Source of the DNA: Proteles cristata cristata
Taxonomy: Eukaryota; Chordata; Mammalia; Carnivora; Hyaenidae
NCBI GenBank assembly: GCA_017311185.1
Contig: JAESUZ010005114.1
Location: forward strand, 276,501 to 340,500
Length of the DNA stretch: 64,000 bases
Reading direction: 5' to 3'
This document shows, piece by piece, positions 33,860 to 45,213 of this stretch. Each line of letters opens with the position of its first letter. Within the stretch, counting starts at the first letter, position 1. The position numbers and the translations under genes are program-made. Below the pieces are notes generated by a model, which was not told the DNA's origin, searched no databases, and saw nothing but the letters and a program-made list of their open reading frames with translations.

Positions 33860-34083
33860 GGGGCACCTGGGTGGTTCAGTTGGTTAAGCGTCCGACTTCG
33901 GCTCAGGTCATGATCTCATGGTCCGTGGGTTCGAGCCCTGTGTCAGGCTCTGTGCTGACAGCCAGCTCAGAGCCTGGAGCCTGTTTCAGATTCTGTGTCT
34001 CCCTCTCTCTCCAACCCTCCCCTACTCACACTGCCTCTCTCTCTCAGAAATAAATAAAACAATAAAACAAATAAAAAATAAAA
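33860..34083 (+). mobile_element. Carnivore SINE, full length
   Basis: Head and B box intact; carries CTGACAGCCAGCTCAG, an intermediate between the two main types. The 13-bp target duplication GTTGAATACTAGA at 33847-33859 and 34084-34096 is perfect. Confidence 0.97.
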
Positions 34084-34110
34084 GTTGAATACTAGAATAG
34101 TTAAAATTAT

Positions 34111-34328
34111 GGGGTGCCTAAGTGGCTCAGTCAATTATCTGACTTCAGCTCAGGTCATGATCAGGATTCGAAGGTTTTAAGCCCCATGTCAGGCTCTGTG
34201 CTGACAGCTCAGAGCCTGAAGCCTGCTGTGGATTCTGTGTCTCCCTCTCTCTCTGCCCTCTCCCCTGCTCACACTCTGTCTCTTTCTCTCAAAAATAAAC
34301 ATTTTTTTAAAAAAATTTAAATTAAAAA
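34111..34328 (+). mobile_element. Carnivore SINE, second of a close pair
   Basis: Lies 27 bp after the previous element. Target words GAATAGTTAAAATTA (34095-34109) and GAATGGTTAAAATTA (34329-34343), one mismatch. More diverged in the head than its neighbour. Confidence 0.96.
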
Positions 34329-34343
34329 GAATGGTTAAAATTA

Positions 34344-36681
34344 ATTTCATTACTGGAATTACCGGAAACACACAGAAAGCACTGTGTTAACGTGAGGGCT
34401 TGCTAAGGTCTAGTTCGGAAGGTAAGATCAGATGCTTGCTACTATTGCAATTATACAAAAAAGCATTAAATATGAAAAAGACTGTTCGCAATCCCAGATG
34501 CCATACACTAAACACATTCTTTCGCTGGTGCAAGTGTCACTCACTAGCGTGGGACCTCCAGCTCCACGCTCATGCCCCTTCTGCAAACGTTTCATGGAGG
34601 CAAAGAAACAGGTCTATCAACCTGCGTTCATTGGCTTTCTTCTGTCTGATGTCTGTTTGCTGCTATGCGCGCTCACGAGACTCGATTACCTCCAAACCTC
34701 ATGAAGTTCCCGAGGCACTGGGATTGCAGCAGAGCACTGTCTGTTCATGTGAGGAGGCCTGCCCTTGCTCTCATAGCCACACCAGAGGGTGCAGACATGT
34801 GTGGTGTCAATGGTGGGTAGGGGTGAGACGCTGAGAGCACCCCGGAGCACCCGCAGACTCACGTGACAAAGCTGGGCTTTGAAGGATGGTCCCCCTTGGA
34901 GGTCTGCTGAGACCTATGCACGCTTTGAAGGAATAACATGTTTAAATATATAAAACAAAACAACAGGGTTACGAGGGAAAGCAATTACAGTGAAACTCAG
35001 TGATCGCTATATAAAGAAACATATTTCGTGGTCACAGATGTGCTTTCGGATCAGCACGTTACAGAGTAAGCTCCAGCAACAAGTCTCGCATCTACCATGC
35101 CCGCCATGAAATGTGTCTGTGATTTCCATTGGGAACAAAAGAATAGATGCTGCTTGGATTCCTGTGGTTTGTTTTCTGTGCTAATACTAGAAGGAAATGC
35201 TAAATTTCAGGTTGAAATTGGGAAAAATGAGGTATGATTTTTTCCATCCAAGTTTACAGAAGCCTCCACAGACTCCGGGCGGGGTGCTCAGTGGACCTCA
35301 GGATGAGACTCCCCACCAGAAAATTTCGTATGTGTCCTCTCCTTAAGTTCCCTCATGATGGACCAAGGAGCAGGCTTGCCTTTGCTTCCAAATCTGATGA
35401 AGACATATTTTGAGCAGAAACCCTCGATGTGGGTCCTGGCTGTTCCTAGGACACAGGTGTAAGTCCTTCCCCTGGGCCCCTGCGACCCCGTTCCTGGACC
35501 AAGCCGTGCACCTGACGTTCGCGGGGCGTAGACGTCTGAGGAGGGCCCCTGGCTGTCAGATCTGTAGCCCGTCTGTCCCTTGGGTCCTGCACACATACCC
35601 AGATGGGTCATTCCCAGGAGCAGAGAGCGAGCGCAAGCTGGAAGCCTGGCTGCAAACGTTTAAACAACAAAGGAAAAATGGATGAACCCTTTGTGACGCA
35701 GGAAAGAGAGGTATCAGCCGTGGGAAACTAATTCCCCAGGGATCTACTGCGGGAGGTGAGAAGCGTAACTAACCAGATGCCAGAAACATGCTTCGGGCCT
35801 GAATATCTATCACTGTAACCACACAGCACATTCCTCAGGGGTAGTCCGGGGTGGGTGGCGCTTTATTCTAACAAATTATCTCCACCACACAGAAAATTAC
35901 AGATTCAAAAAGGTGCAGATTTTAACAGCTTTCCAAAATCTGACCTATATGCGCCTCATTGTAAAACCAAATAATAAATCCAAGCAAAAGGTACAACTTT
36001 TCAAGAATTCAAAGAACATCTCCACTTTCTTTTTTCCCTGCTCACATTATTTCTAAAGCAACCCCAATAAACAAGGCAACTTTACATTCGCTATTGCTTG
36101 GGCTTGAACTCACCAGCTGACAAATATCAGTGCAGCACACAATTAGAATCATCAGTCAAGCAGAAATATTTACAGAATAAAATCAATATATGTCATTATA
36201 AATTGCTTTTTATCCACAAGAAGTGGTCTAAGATATCTTTCTATTCATAATGCATTTCATTAAAAAATGTCCAATAACATCGCATCATGTTTTCCAATCA
36301 ATCAGCATGACTGGGGACTTTGGATTAATATTTCAAGGTGTCAGATGCATCTCCACAATAACACACTCAATTTTTTTACTGTGTTACATTAAATGCAGCA
36401 CCACGATGAATTATACTCAGAAACTGCTTTGTTTATGAAGCTCGGTCATTAAGAAGAGATGATTGTGTGCTCTCTAGTCATTTATCATTGCAAACAGCTT
36501 GATATTGACTAGTTCATCTACTTCTATGATATATAATCATCTCATACCTACATGGTATGCCAATAATTTGTTTTCCTGAGAAATATACCAAAGGCTACTA
36601 ATTTTTCACTGTTAAAATAGCACAATGCATCTGAAACCATTTAGGGGATATAATCACATTTAAAAAAATCTTTCCTTATAT
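34344..36681. other. 2.3 kb without recognised repeat or gene
   Basis: The longest repeat-free interval in this half of the window. GC-moderate to 35700, then a homogeneous AT-rich block (about 35780-36660) with dense TAAT, ATTA and ATTT words. Short ORFs only. Confidence 0.4.
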
Positions 36682-36693
36682 AAAGAATAATTT

Positions 36694-36909
36694 GGGGCGC
36701 CTGGGTGGTTTAGTCGGTTAAGCGTCCGACTTTCGCTTAGGTCATGATCTCGCCGTTCGTGGGTTCCAGCCCCGCGTCGGGCTCTGTGCTGACTGCCAGC
36801 CCAGAGCCTGGAGCCTCTTTCAGTCTGTGACTCCCTCTCTCTCTGACCCTCTCCTGCTCACGCTGTTTCTCTCTCTCTCTCCTAGAAATAAAATAAAACA
36901 TTAAAAAAA
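36694..36909 (+). mobile_element. Carnivore SINE, TGCC-insertion subgroup
   Basis: Contains GCTGACTGCCAGCCCAG and TCCTAGAAATAAA. Perfect target duplication AAAGAATAATTT at 36682-36693 and 36910-36921. Confidence 0.97.
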
Positions 36910-36921
36910 AAAGAATAATTT

Positions 36922-37404
36922 ATAGTTTTGGGGTTTTTTTTTTTTTTTTTGGTCAAAACTGAACCTCTGCTGGCAATGATTGGAGTAACTACAAACCTAC
37001 ATGCAAGAGTGACGGCCTTTTAGTGACAGGCCTAGGTGAGCCACGTGTCGCTGGGGAAAGAGCGGAGCACACTTAGACCATGTATCTCTCTGGTTTGTAC
37101 TTAAACAAGTTTACTCAAATTGCAGCAAAAATCATAGTTGTGTGATTCTTCCAACTGCCCTAGGCCAATATCCAGTGTCTAACTGAGTTTATGCAAGTGG
37201 CCTAGAGAAGACGTGAAAGAATACAAACATGAGTCATTTGGGAAGTAGACCCAAAATGACCCCCTCCCTCATTATCCCAGACTCGGCTGATAACAAGTGA
37301 TACTGCTAGGGTGGTTTGTTAAAAAGCTAAAATTCTTCATGAAAATGAAGTGATCTCTCCCAAATCTTGATTGCAGAATGATGGTGAGCCCCCCTGCACT
37401 GGAT
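36922..37404. other. Unique DNA beginning with poly-T
   Basis: A run of about 18 T follows at 36934-36951. The rest is unremarkable. Confidence 0.45.
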
Positions 37405-37419
37405 CCATTGTACCCTAGC

Positions 37420-37644
37420 ATTTTTTAAAATTTTTTAATGTTTTTTAAAATTTATTTCTGAGAGACAGAGAGACAGCATGAACAAGGGAGGGTCAGAGAG
37501 AGAGGGAGACACAGAATCCGAAACAGGTTTCAGGTTCTGAGCTAGCTGTCAGCACAGAGCCCGACGTGGGGCTCGAACCCACAAACCATGAGATCATGAC
37601 CTGAGCCAAGTCAGATGCTTAACCGACTAGCCACCCAGGCACCC
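37420..37644 (-). mobile_element. Carnivore SINE, minus strand
   Basis: Reversed head and B box intact. Target duplication CCATTGTACCCTARC at 37405-37419 and 37645-37659. In SINE sense it has a private four-base duplication (GACAGCTAGCTCAG). Confidence 0.97.
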
Positions 37645-37725
37645 CCATTGTACCCTAACTTCTTACTGATACATTCTTCCTGGAGAAAAGTCTTTCAACC
37701 TCGTCAAACAAGAATTTGATGTTCT

Positions 37726-37945
37726 GGGGCCGCCTGGGTGGCTTAGTCGGTTAAGCATCTGACTTTCGCTTAGGTCATGATCTCACAGTTCGTGGGTTCG
37801 AGCCCTGCGTCGGGCTCTGTACTGACTGCCAGCTCAGAGCCTGGAGCCTGTTTCAGAGCCTGTGTCTCCCTCTCTCTCTGACCCTCCCCTGCTCACGCTG
37901 TCTCTCTCTCTCCTAGAAATACATAAAAACATATTAAAAAAAAAA
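37726..37945 (+). mobile_element. Carnivore SINE, TGCC-insertion subgroup
   Basis: Contains ACTGACTGCCAGCTCAG and TCCTAGAAATACAT. Target duplication AAGAATTTGATGTTCT / AAGAATTTGATATTCT at 37710-37725 and 37946-37961. Only 81 bp from the preceding, opposite-strand SINE. Confidence 0.97.
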
Positions 37946-37961
37946 AAGAATTTGATATTCT

Positions 37962-38333
37962 GTCACTAGCGGCATCAAACAATTACCATGTCATGCCATT
38001 GAAAGTAGATCTGTAGAGCATGGGAGCAGAGAGAACACTTGGTTGCCACCTCAGAGGAGAAGGCAGAGCCCAAAGGAAGCTAGTAAAATCCCCTTAGAAT
38101 ATGTGATCAAATGCATCTCTTAGGTGACCCTGGAAACCATGGGTATATAACGTTTTTGTAAATTCTAGCAAAAATAGTTTTCCATCTTGTAGAAGACATA
38201 TTAAGTTTCTGACAAATACTTTCATTTGGTCAAGGGAAAAGACAAATGCACAGTCACAGTCATCATATGACTTAGAAGCTACTCAACTCAGGGATGTGCT
38301 GTTACATTTTATAGGAAATAATGAAAATGCCTT
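37962..38333. other. Unique AT-rich spacer
   Basis: Nothing recognised. Confidence 0.4.
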
Positions 38334-38565
38334 GGGGGCCTGGGTGGCTCAGTCAGTTGAGTGTCTGACTTTGGCTCAGGTCATGATCTTATGGTTTGTG
38401 AGTTTGAGCCACATCAGGCTGTGTGTTGACAGCTCAGAGCCTGGAACCTACATTGGATTTTGTGTCTCTTTCTCTGCCCCTCCCAAACTTGCACTCTTGT
38501 GCCTCTCTCTCTCTCAAAAATAACATTAAAAACATTTAAAAAATAAATAAAAATAAATTAAAAAA
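38334..38565 (+). mobile_element. Carnivore SINE, diverged, long A-rich tail
   Basis: GGCCTGGGTGGCTCAGTCAG head, TTGACAGCTCAGAGCCTGG body. The tail is expanded into AAATAAATAAAA repeats. No convincing target duplication. Confidence 0.94.
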
Positions 38566-38574
38566 CAGAAAACA

Positions 38575-38775
38575 GGGGCACCTGGGGGGCTCAGTCGGTT
38601 AAGTGTCTAATTCTAAGTTTCAGCTCCATAAATGACTTCACAGTTCATTAAGTTGAAGCCCCATATCAAGCTCTGCACTGAAATCCCAGAACCTGCTTGA
38701 GATTCTCTCTCTCCCTCTCTCTCTGCCTCCACCCCCCTCGCTCTGTTTCTCACAGTAACTAAATAAACCTTAAAA
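38575..38775 (+). mobile_element. Carnivore SINE, older type, adjacent to previous
   Basis: Head GGGGCACCTGGGGGGCTCAG, then TAATTCTAAGTTTCAGCTCC and AACCTGCTTGAGATTCTC, an older subtype. It directly follows the previous SINE's tail, so it probably inserted into that tail or the reverse. Confidence 0.93.
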
Positions 38776-39516
38776 AAAAGTAAGAACATTTTGTCACTTG
38801 AAACACAGCAAAAGGAGAGGAAACATGAAGAGAGCAAATAGAAGTCAAAGAAAAGTAAATAACAACTTAATGTGATGGGAAAGTGTAAAATTGAATTTTA
38901 AAATACTTTAATCACATACAGATATAAAGCTTATTGGAGGAACACCGGAAAAAAGGGAGCTTTTGAAAAATGAATTCTGAGATGGTAGCTTACTGGGTAT
39001 ATAATCTTTTCAAGAAATAAACCCCAAAATGCATACATCCAAGCAGTCACTTCTTCCACAATAAAATGATGAAGCAACTGTGTCAGGAAGCAGGACAGAA
39101 GGATCAAATATCAAGACCCTTATGAGCATGTATGTGATGCATGTGCACATGGAATATGTGTTATAAAACTAAATTGTTTTATCTCATATGTTCACTTTGA
39201 TGACATATGAACTCTCTGATGTTCTAAATGACTGCGTACCTGTCCTTTCTTGGGTTAGTTTAGTGTGCAGCTGCTTAGGAGAATAAATAGCAAGATTTAC
39301 TAGTTTGATATCAAAATAATATTTGAATTGTATAGCATCATTCCTAAGAATTTTAAAACTTGTGTCTTCTTTGTTAGTAAAATTTCCATGAAACCAGAAC
39401 CCAGCAATTAATAGACTTTGAGATCCACTGGAATTTTCTTAGTAATGTCTGACGGTCAAATCTTTTTCTGTCTGAATTCCAGCTACTTACATACCCTCAC
39501 CCAAAACACTATGTAT
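38776..39516. other. AT-rich unique DNA
   Basis: No repeat recognised. Contains the 19-base word shared with 20585-20603 (see findings). Confidence 0.4.
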
Positions 39517-39535
39517 CTGTTACAGAAGCATTTCT

Positions 39536-39751
39536 TTTATTTTAATTTTTTAATGTTTTTTTTTATTTTTGAGAGAGACAGAGCACAAGCGAGGGAGGAG
39601 CAGAGGCAGAGAGGGAGTCACAGAACCTGAAACAGACTCCAGGCTCTGAGCTGTCATCACAGAGCCTGATGCTGGGCTCGAATTCGGAAATGGAGAGATC
39701 ATGACCTGAGCTGACGTTGGATGCTTAACTGACTGAGCCCCTCGGGCACTC
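39536..39751 (-). mobile_element. Carnivore SINE, minus strand
   Basis: The reversed head ends TGAGCCCCTCGGGCACTCC. The 19-bp target CTGTTACAGAAGCATTTCT at 39517-39535 is repeated perfectly at 39752-39770. Confidence 0.97.
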
Positions 39752-39770
39752 CTGTTACAGAAGCATTTCT

Positions 39771-41879
39771 AAATCACCTTTGTTATCCTACAGGGAATAG
39801 AGGAAATATCTAAGGCAGGAGCTGGGGGGGAGAGCTCTAGGTAAGGGGGACACAGGAGGACTCGGGATGAAAAATTGTCTCAGACAAACGTGGAAATCAA
39901 AGGAACAAAAAGAAAAGGAAAAAGTAGTAGACTTGTCCTGTCCTTTTGCACAGTACAGGGATTGTAGCATGTTTTGACTCCACAGCTCAGTGGAGCCGAC
40001 AGAGGCCATGTAAGGGTGGCGTTTCGGGTCACGTGGCCGCGTGGTGGCTGTGGTCCTGTGCTTTCCCGCTAGTGGGCCCTGTAGGAGCCACGCGGTTCCT
40101 CCACGGCTGTGTCCTTCTCTTCTGCGGGTGGCGTGGCCTTCCTTCCAGGCCCGGGGCTGCGACTGTCCCCTCTGTGTTCTCTGTGAACTCTTCCCACAAC
40201 GGACACCTGAATGCATGGTGTCACCTGGGTCATAGGGCCAGAGCAGGTGACAGGGCCCTGCTCCCACGTAAGCTGGTGGCCTTGTTTCTCTCCTGGTTGT
40301 ACGTGGAAGCAGTGTTGCTCAACAGGGACTATTGCGCCTCCAGAATCAAGACATCCACGGTTTATTCTTCTTCGCACTCTCAGCTACAAGATGGCATGAG
40401 GTGTCTATCACGTTGAAGGGGTGTCCCACCGTCTGACCAGTGGCCTCCTCGTCCCTGCACTGGTGTGGTGGACCCCGGGTTTCTGTGAGCCTTAGCTCAC
40501 ATCTCACAGGCACTCCCTGTGCACCAGCCACTCCATGCCCATCTGGTCCAAATAGCAGGATGCCCTCAATGCCCCTGGTTGATGTCCAGCTGGTCCAGGT
40601 ACCTGTGGGCTGAGGTGGAGGCCACAGTGAACCCAAGCTGCCCCTGACCCTCTTTCTGACAGAGATGGAAAAGAGCATGTAGACGTCAGGCCAGGGACCG
40701 TATGCCACATGTCTCTGAGGCCACGAGATCCCACGCCAGCGAATATTCCACACCTGGAGCATCACATGGGGGCCTGGGGGCCACATGAGTCCTCAGACTG
40801 TCTTCGGCCTGTGCCAGGGGCAGCCGGGGAGCTAAATGGAGCAGAAGACCAGCGTCTTGAACTCGGAGATATTTTAGGCGTCGGGCACAGTGCTGTCTCT
40901 GGTCCTCTCTCTCGGTTAGCACGGGGACAGCTTATCTGTTTTCACTTAACCTTCTAAACAGGAATCAGTGATGGGGTTGGGTTAATTATCAAGCAAACAT
41001 TTGGGACCAGGGAAAGACTACCTGGTGGCCCCACGGGGTTGCAAAACCGCTGTAGGTACTGCCTGGGCAGGGCTCCATTTGCCTACGTGTTCCCATTCCA
41101 AAGGGGTGAGGTCTCACAGCTTCAGTGTCCCATGGGCCATGTGTCCACGTGTCCTGGAAACTGTGAGAGGCCCTTCTCTACCTGTGTGCACGTGTTCAGT
41201 CGCTCTGGGCTCAGAGGTCACAGGACGAACACCGGCCTCCCCTAGGTCAAGAACAGGCTAAAGGCTCAAGGATCCTGATGACATCAGTTTAATCCTTACT
41301 TAGTCACTGCGATTAGAAGACACAAGCAGGAGGTATCTAAAGTCATTTACCAAGAGCTCTGGTCTCTGCCTCTGAAGGGGTACAGGACGGGGAGTGATCT
41401 CTAAACTCAGAAACCAGGCTTGAGACAAGCTGTGGGCGGGACCTCTGCTGATCTCAAGCAGAGGACCAAACTCTGCTTGTACGGCGGGAGCTGCCTGGGA
41501 TCGTGTCCCAAGTAAAATAAATTGTGCCCCCCCCCACCCCCGGCACGAGCCTCCATGCAGGGCTGACCACTCCCTCAAGTGTCAAGGAAGCGTTCCGGTA
41601 GGAGGCTGCTTATCCCACTGCGTGTATTTTCGTGTTTTTGTGAATATAACAAATGGCATGCATGCACCAACATCCGATTTTGTCCTGTACTTGCCTGGGA
41701 TCAGGATGCAGAAATTTCCTTCTTCCTCAAAAAGAAAACCCACTCTACAAGGCATTACTGAAAAGTAATTATTCTGCTAGTAATTCTATAGGGGAAGCTG
41801 GGAAGGGAGCCAATTATATGGTCGGATGCATCTCTTCTCCCCAAATTACCATGTAGCACAGATAGCCTTAAAGCAGGGA
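39771..41879. other. GC-rich block of unresolved origin
   Basis: Overlapping ORFs of up to 159 codons (minus, 39788-40267) and 156 codons (plus, 39946-40416). No recognisable domain. The uniformly ORF-like, repeat-poor texture at 39940-40960 might be a decayed endogenous retroviral internal region or just GC-rich unique DNA; I cannot decide. A C-run lies near 41528-41540. Confidence 0.35.
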
Positions 41880-42290
41880 GATCATCTCCTCACCAGGGTC
41901 CTCACAAGCAGAGAGATGTCCCCAGAAGAAGTGCTATTTAAGGACAAGGGGGTCCAGGTTCAGGTGCTGCTCGAGTGAGGGAGTCTGGAGGCTGGTGTTG
42001 TGGAGAGTGGCCTGGCTAGCACCCATCAAAGGGTGGGATGTCCTGCCTCAGCCCAAGGGGTGGGACATCATGCCTCAGCCACAGGACACTCCGTTCTGCC
42101 AGCTTCCAAAGGAGCTGAGTGCACGTCCACCCTCAGGATGTTCAGACATGAGGTGGCCTGTCCTGCCCGACCCTCTGATGCTGGCCTTGAGACCCCAAGA
42201 GGAGGACCATGGAGCCCACTCCTTCTGACCTGCAGAGCTGTGTGCAATAAATGGGCTGCTTGAACTGCTGGGTCTGTGGCCGCATGTGTG
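41880..42290 (+). mobile_element. Possible MaLR-type LTR remnant
   Basis: CTTCTGACCTGCAGAGCTGT, TGCAATAAATGGGCTGCTTG and AACTGCTGGGTCTGTGGC resemble the 3' end of MaLR LTRs (CTGTGAGACAATAAATTTCT type). The 5' limit is guessed from composition. Confidence 0.4.
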
Positions 42291-43728
42291 ACTCTCTTCC
42301 AAGCAGTCACTCTGGGATCCAGAATCTTCCTGGCATGGAGCTGCACCCTTAGGGAAGCCGGTTTCCAAAGACAAGGCAGAAGAGGACCTGGAGGGACATT
42401 CTTAAAGGAAAGCCTTCAAGTTTATTAGGTTGAGTTCATTCATATTACTGAGAACGGGGTCTTCTTGTCCCCTGGGAAAGAGCTGATGTGACAAATCCAC
42501 GGAAATGGAGACACTGTTAAGTGTGTATCTTCTCAAGTTTAATGTCCTCAGACATTTGCATTCCTTATTGCTGCTCAACAGCTTTTGCAAATGGAGTGAC
42601 GTACAAAACCTCGGGTTTCCCTGGGCCAGGAGTCTGGATGCGAGATGCCAGGCACCCCTCGAGGTCTGACCAGGCTGAAATCCATGTGGGGCACATTGTC
42701 CATGTCATCTAGGCACAGGGTCCTCTCATGGACATGGCAGAGTTCACGTCCATGAGGCTGAGCTTCCTGTGTCCCTGCTAGCAGTCAGTTGTCATCGCCC
42801 TCAGGGCGTGAAGGCCATGTGCGAGTGCCTGCCTCGTGGGCCCTCCACAGCAGGTCACTCCTCCAGCAGGGCCTGCTCTGTCCCTTGCATTACCCAGGGG
42901 CCCTTCACGTTGGACGATACGTTATTCTTATAATTTGAGCAATACTAACATTAAGTTTGAAATTAATTTTATTTGTGCTTTTACTGTATTTATTTGTGCT
43001 TTTACACCACTATTCCATTGAATTGGGCTGTCCCACCATTGAGTGATATTCATGACCTCAAATACAAACAGAGCTACAAATTTCAAATAGCACACTTGTA
43101 AAATTACTAAAATTCCATGCGGGAAACAGCTCAACCTTACTCACTAATGTTTAATCTAAAGGAGAAATGTGACTCTTCTAACACAGGTTCAAAGGTTTGT
43201 TCAGCCCTCAGAGAATCCTTAAATGAAAAGAAAAGGAGATGGTTAAGTCTTCCTGGCCCTGAAGTTGCATCTAAGTGCTAACAGAGACTTAGGAATGTCA
43301 TGAAAAAATGTTTTCAATTGCTCTTCTTCACCAAATCACCAAACTGTGTGCCAATGTTCCACGCAATTCAATTCTACGGAGCACTTCTTTAAGAATAAGT
43401 ACTACCTCTGGTACTACCTCCTACTAGATTTCTAGATATGATATCAATTTCACTGTGATGCTCTTAAAAGCACAGAAATATAAAGCTGCAAACATAGTAC
43501 TTTCAAAGGAGCCCAGTAATGCATCTACTAACGCATTGTACGTTAGAGCTGTTCTGTACACAAAACGTAAGATAATCAGTGATCCATGATACATAAGTGT
43601 GAATTACCACAAGTGTCTTTTTTGCTACAGTATGAAGGGTGATTATTCTACCCCTGTCCAGGGGCCTTCAGATTACATTTAAAGAATATACGTTCCTCCT
43701 GGCCCCTTCCTTCCTCTTCCCTTTATTC
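42291..43728. other. Unique DNA with a short tandem duplication
   Basis: TTTATTTGTGCTTTTAC occurs at 42968-42984 and again at 42989-43005, a 21-bp tandem duplication. Otherwise nothing recognised. Confidence 0.45.
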
Positions 43729-43789
43729 TTCCTTCCTTCCTTCCTTCCTTCCTTCCTTCCTTCCTTCCTTCCTTCCTTCCTTCCTTCCT
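43729..43789. repeat. (TTCC)n microsatellite, about 15 units
   Basis: Nearly pure TTCC tetranucleotide array, probably highly length-variable. Confidence 0.97.
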
Positions 43790-44714
43790 CCTCTTTCCCT
43801 TTATTCATCTCTTTTGGTGTATGTAAGTTGTGTGTGCATTTTCTCCTCTGTTAGGTTGTTAATTTAGAGAGGAAGTCAATAGTGCCTTAGTAACCAGGGT
43901 GTAAAGAGCAGAGTGCCCTTCACATAATAGACATTTAATTACTACCTTCGAATAGAGGAAGAAGATCATAGGTGGGTGAAATATCTCTTGTGATATAAAA
44001 GCCAAATACCTGTTGGCAAGAAGAGTTGACAGTGTCCTCCTCACTGTAAGTGGATCCATTTGAGAAGCAAAAATGTCACCTGATCGGCAAGTGACTGGTT
44101 ACTTTAATGGCATAATTCTTACGATGAGAGAGTTGGTGTGATCTAGGCTCAGCCCTGGGGCAACAGGCCCAGTGGTTTTGGGGCACATCTCTCTGTGTTT
44201 TGAGACTTTTGTGGATGGCAAGTCTCCTCAGGTTTGTACTCTTGAACTCACATTCCTGGTTCCTGGGTGGAACTGTGCTTGCAGTTCAGGAAGAGAGAAC
44301 GTCAGAGCCCACGTGCCTCCCAGGGTTAGACCCGACACCTAAACACACATAAATGAGGTAGCCCTTCTGTCCTATACTTCTGTGTAATCTCTGAACGTTC
44401 TGAGTTTCCTTCTTGCTCATTTGATATAAGCAAATGGACTCCATGTCTCTCCCTCATGTATAGATTCCACCCAGACTGTGATCTTCTGGACATACCGTTA
44501 ATGTTTGCTGTTATAGTGACAAGCTGCAGAACGTGACACAAGTTTCACACCTACTGCCGGTCTAGGGCCGTGGCTGTCATGCAGCTTCATGCTCTGGTTC
44601 TGTTACTTCTTCCCTATTACTCTGTGAAGCCAGCAAGGCAAAGCCTGGCCCCCACTGTCCCATGTGCTGAGGGCCTGGTGTCAGATGCACTAACCCAGGA
44701 GAGGACGCAGTGCT
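43790..44714. other. Unique DNA, nothing recognised
   Basis: Mixed composition, short ORFs only. Confidence 0.4.
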
Positions 44715-44870
44715 GCCTTCGACACAATCGTCTCCCCCAGTCCACACGTCGAAGCCATAACTCCCGCGTGACTGTATCTAGGATGCGGTCAGAAGAGTGG
44801 GCTTTAAAGCAATAGGACTGGAGCTTTCTGATAAGAGGCAGGTGTCTCTCCTTCCCTGCCCCCCATTTCC
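44715..44870 (+). mobile_element. MaLR-like LTR fragment, plus strand
   Basis: ACACAATCGTCTCCCCCAGT, GAAGCCATAACTCCCGCGTG, ACTGTATCTAGG, GGGCTTTAAAG, CAATAGGACTGGAGCTTTCT and GATAAGAGGCAGGTGTCTCT follow the order of a MaLR LTR. Old, truncated, non-coding. Confidence 0.6.
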
Positions 44871-45051
44871 ACCCCCCTCTCTCTCCTCCTCCACACAAGG
44901 GCCTGAGGGAAGAACAAAACTCCAACAACAAAGCTCAGAAACCACCTCTCGACAAGAGGAGACTGATCCTTTCTTGGGACCTTTCAAAAAGATGCCTTGC
45001 GTTTCTGATTTGTACCACTCTTTTTCCTAATTTAAAATATGTTGTGAAGGT

Positions 45052-45213
45052 GGGTGAGACTCTTGATTTCAGCTCAGATCATGATCTCACAGCTTCATGA
45101 GATCGAGCCCCGCATCAGGCTGTGTGTGACAGCGGGGCACCTGCTTGAGGTTCTCTCCCTCTCTCTCTCTCTCTGCCTCTTCCTACTCTCTCGCTCTCTC
45201 TCAAAATAAAAAG
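45052..45213 (+). mobile_element. 5'-truncated carnivore SINE
   Basis: Starts within the head (GTGGGTGAGACTCTTGATTT) and lacks the first bases and A box. The B-box area (GATCGAGCCCCGC), CT body and tail remain. No target duplication seen. Confidence 0.88.

Noticed and set aside
39788..40267. 159-codon minus-strand ORF
   Set aside because: Overlaps a 156-codon plus-strand ORF and matches nothing I recognise; not listed as a CDS.
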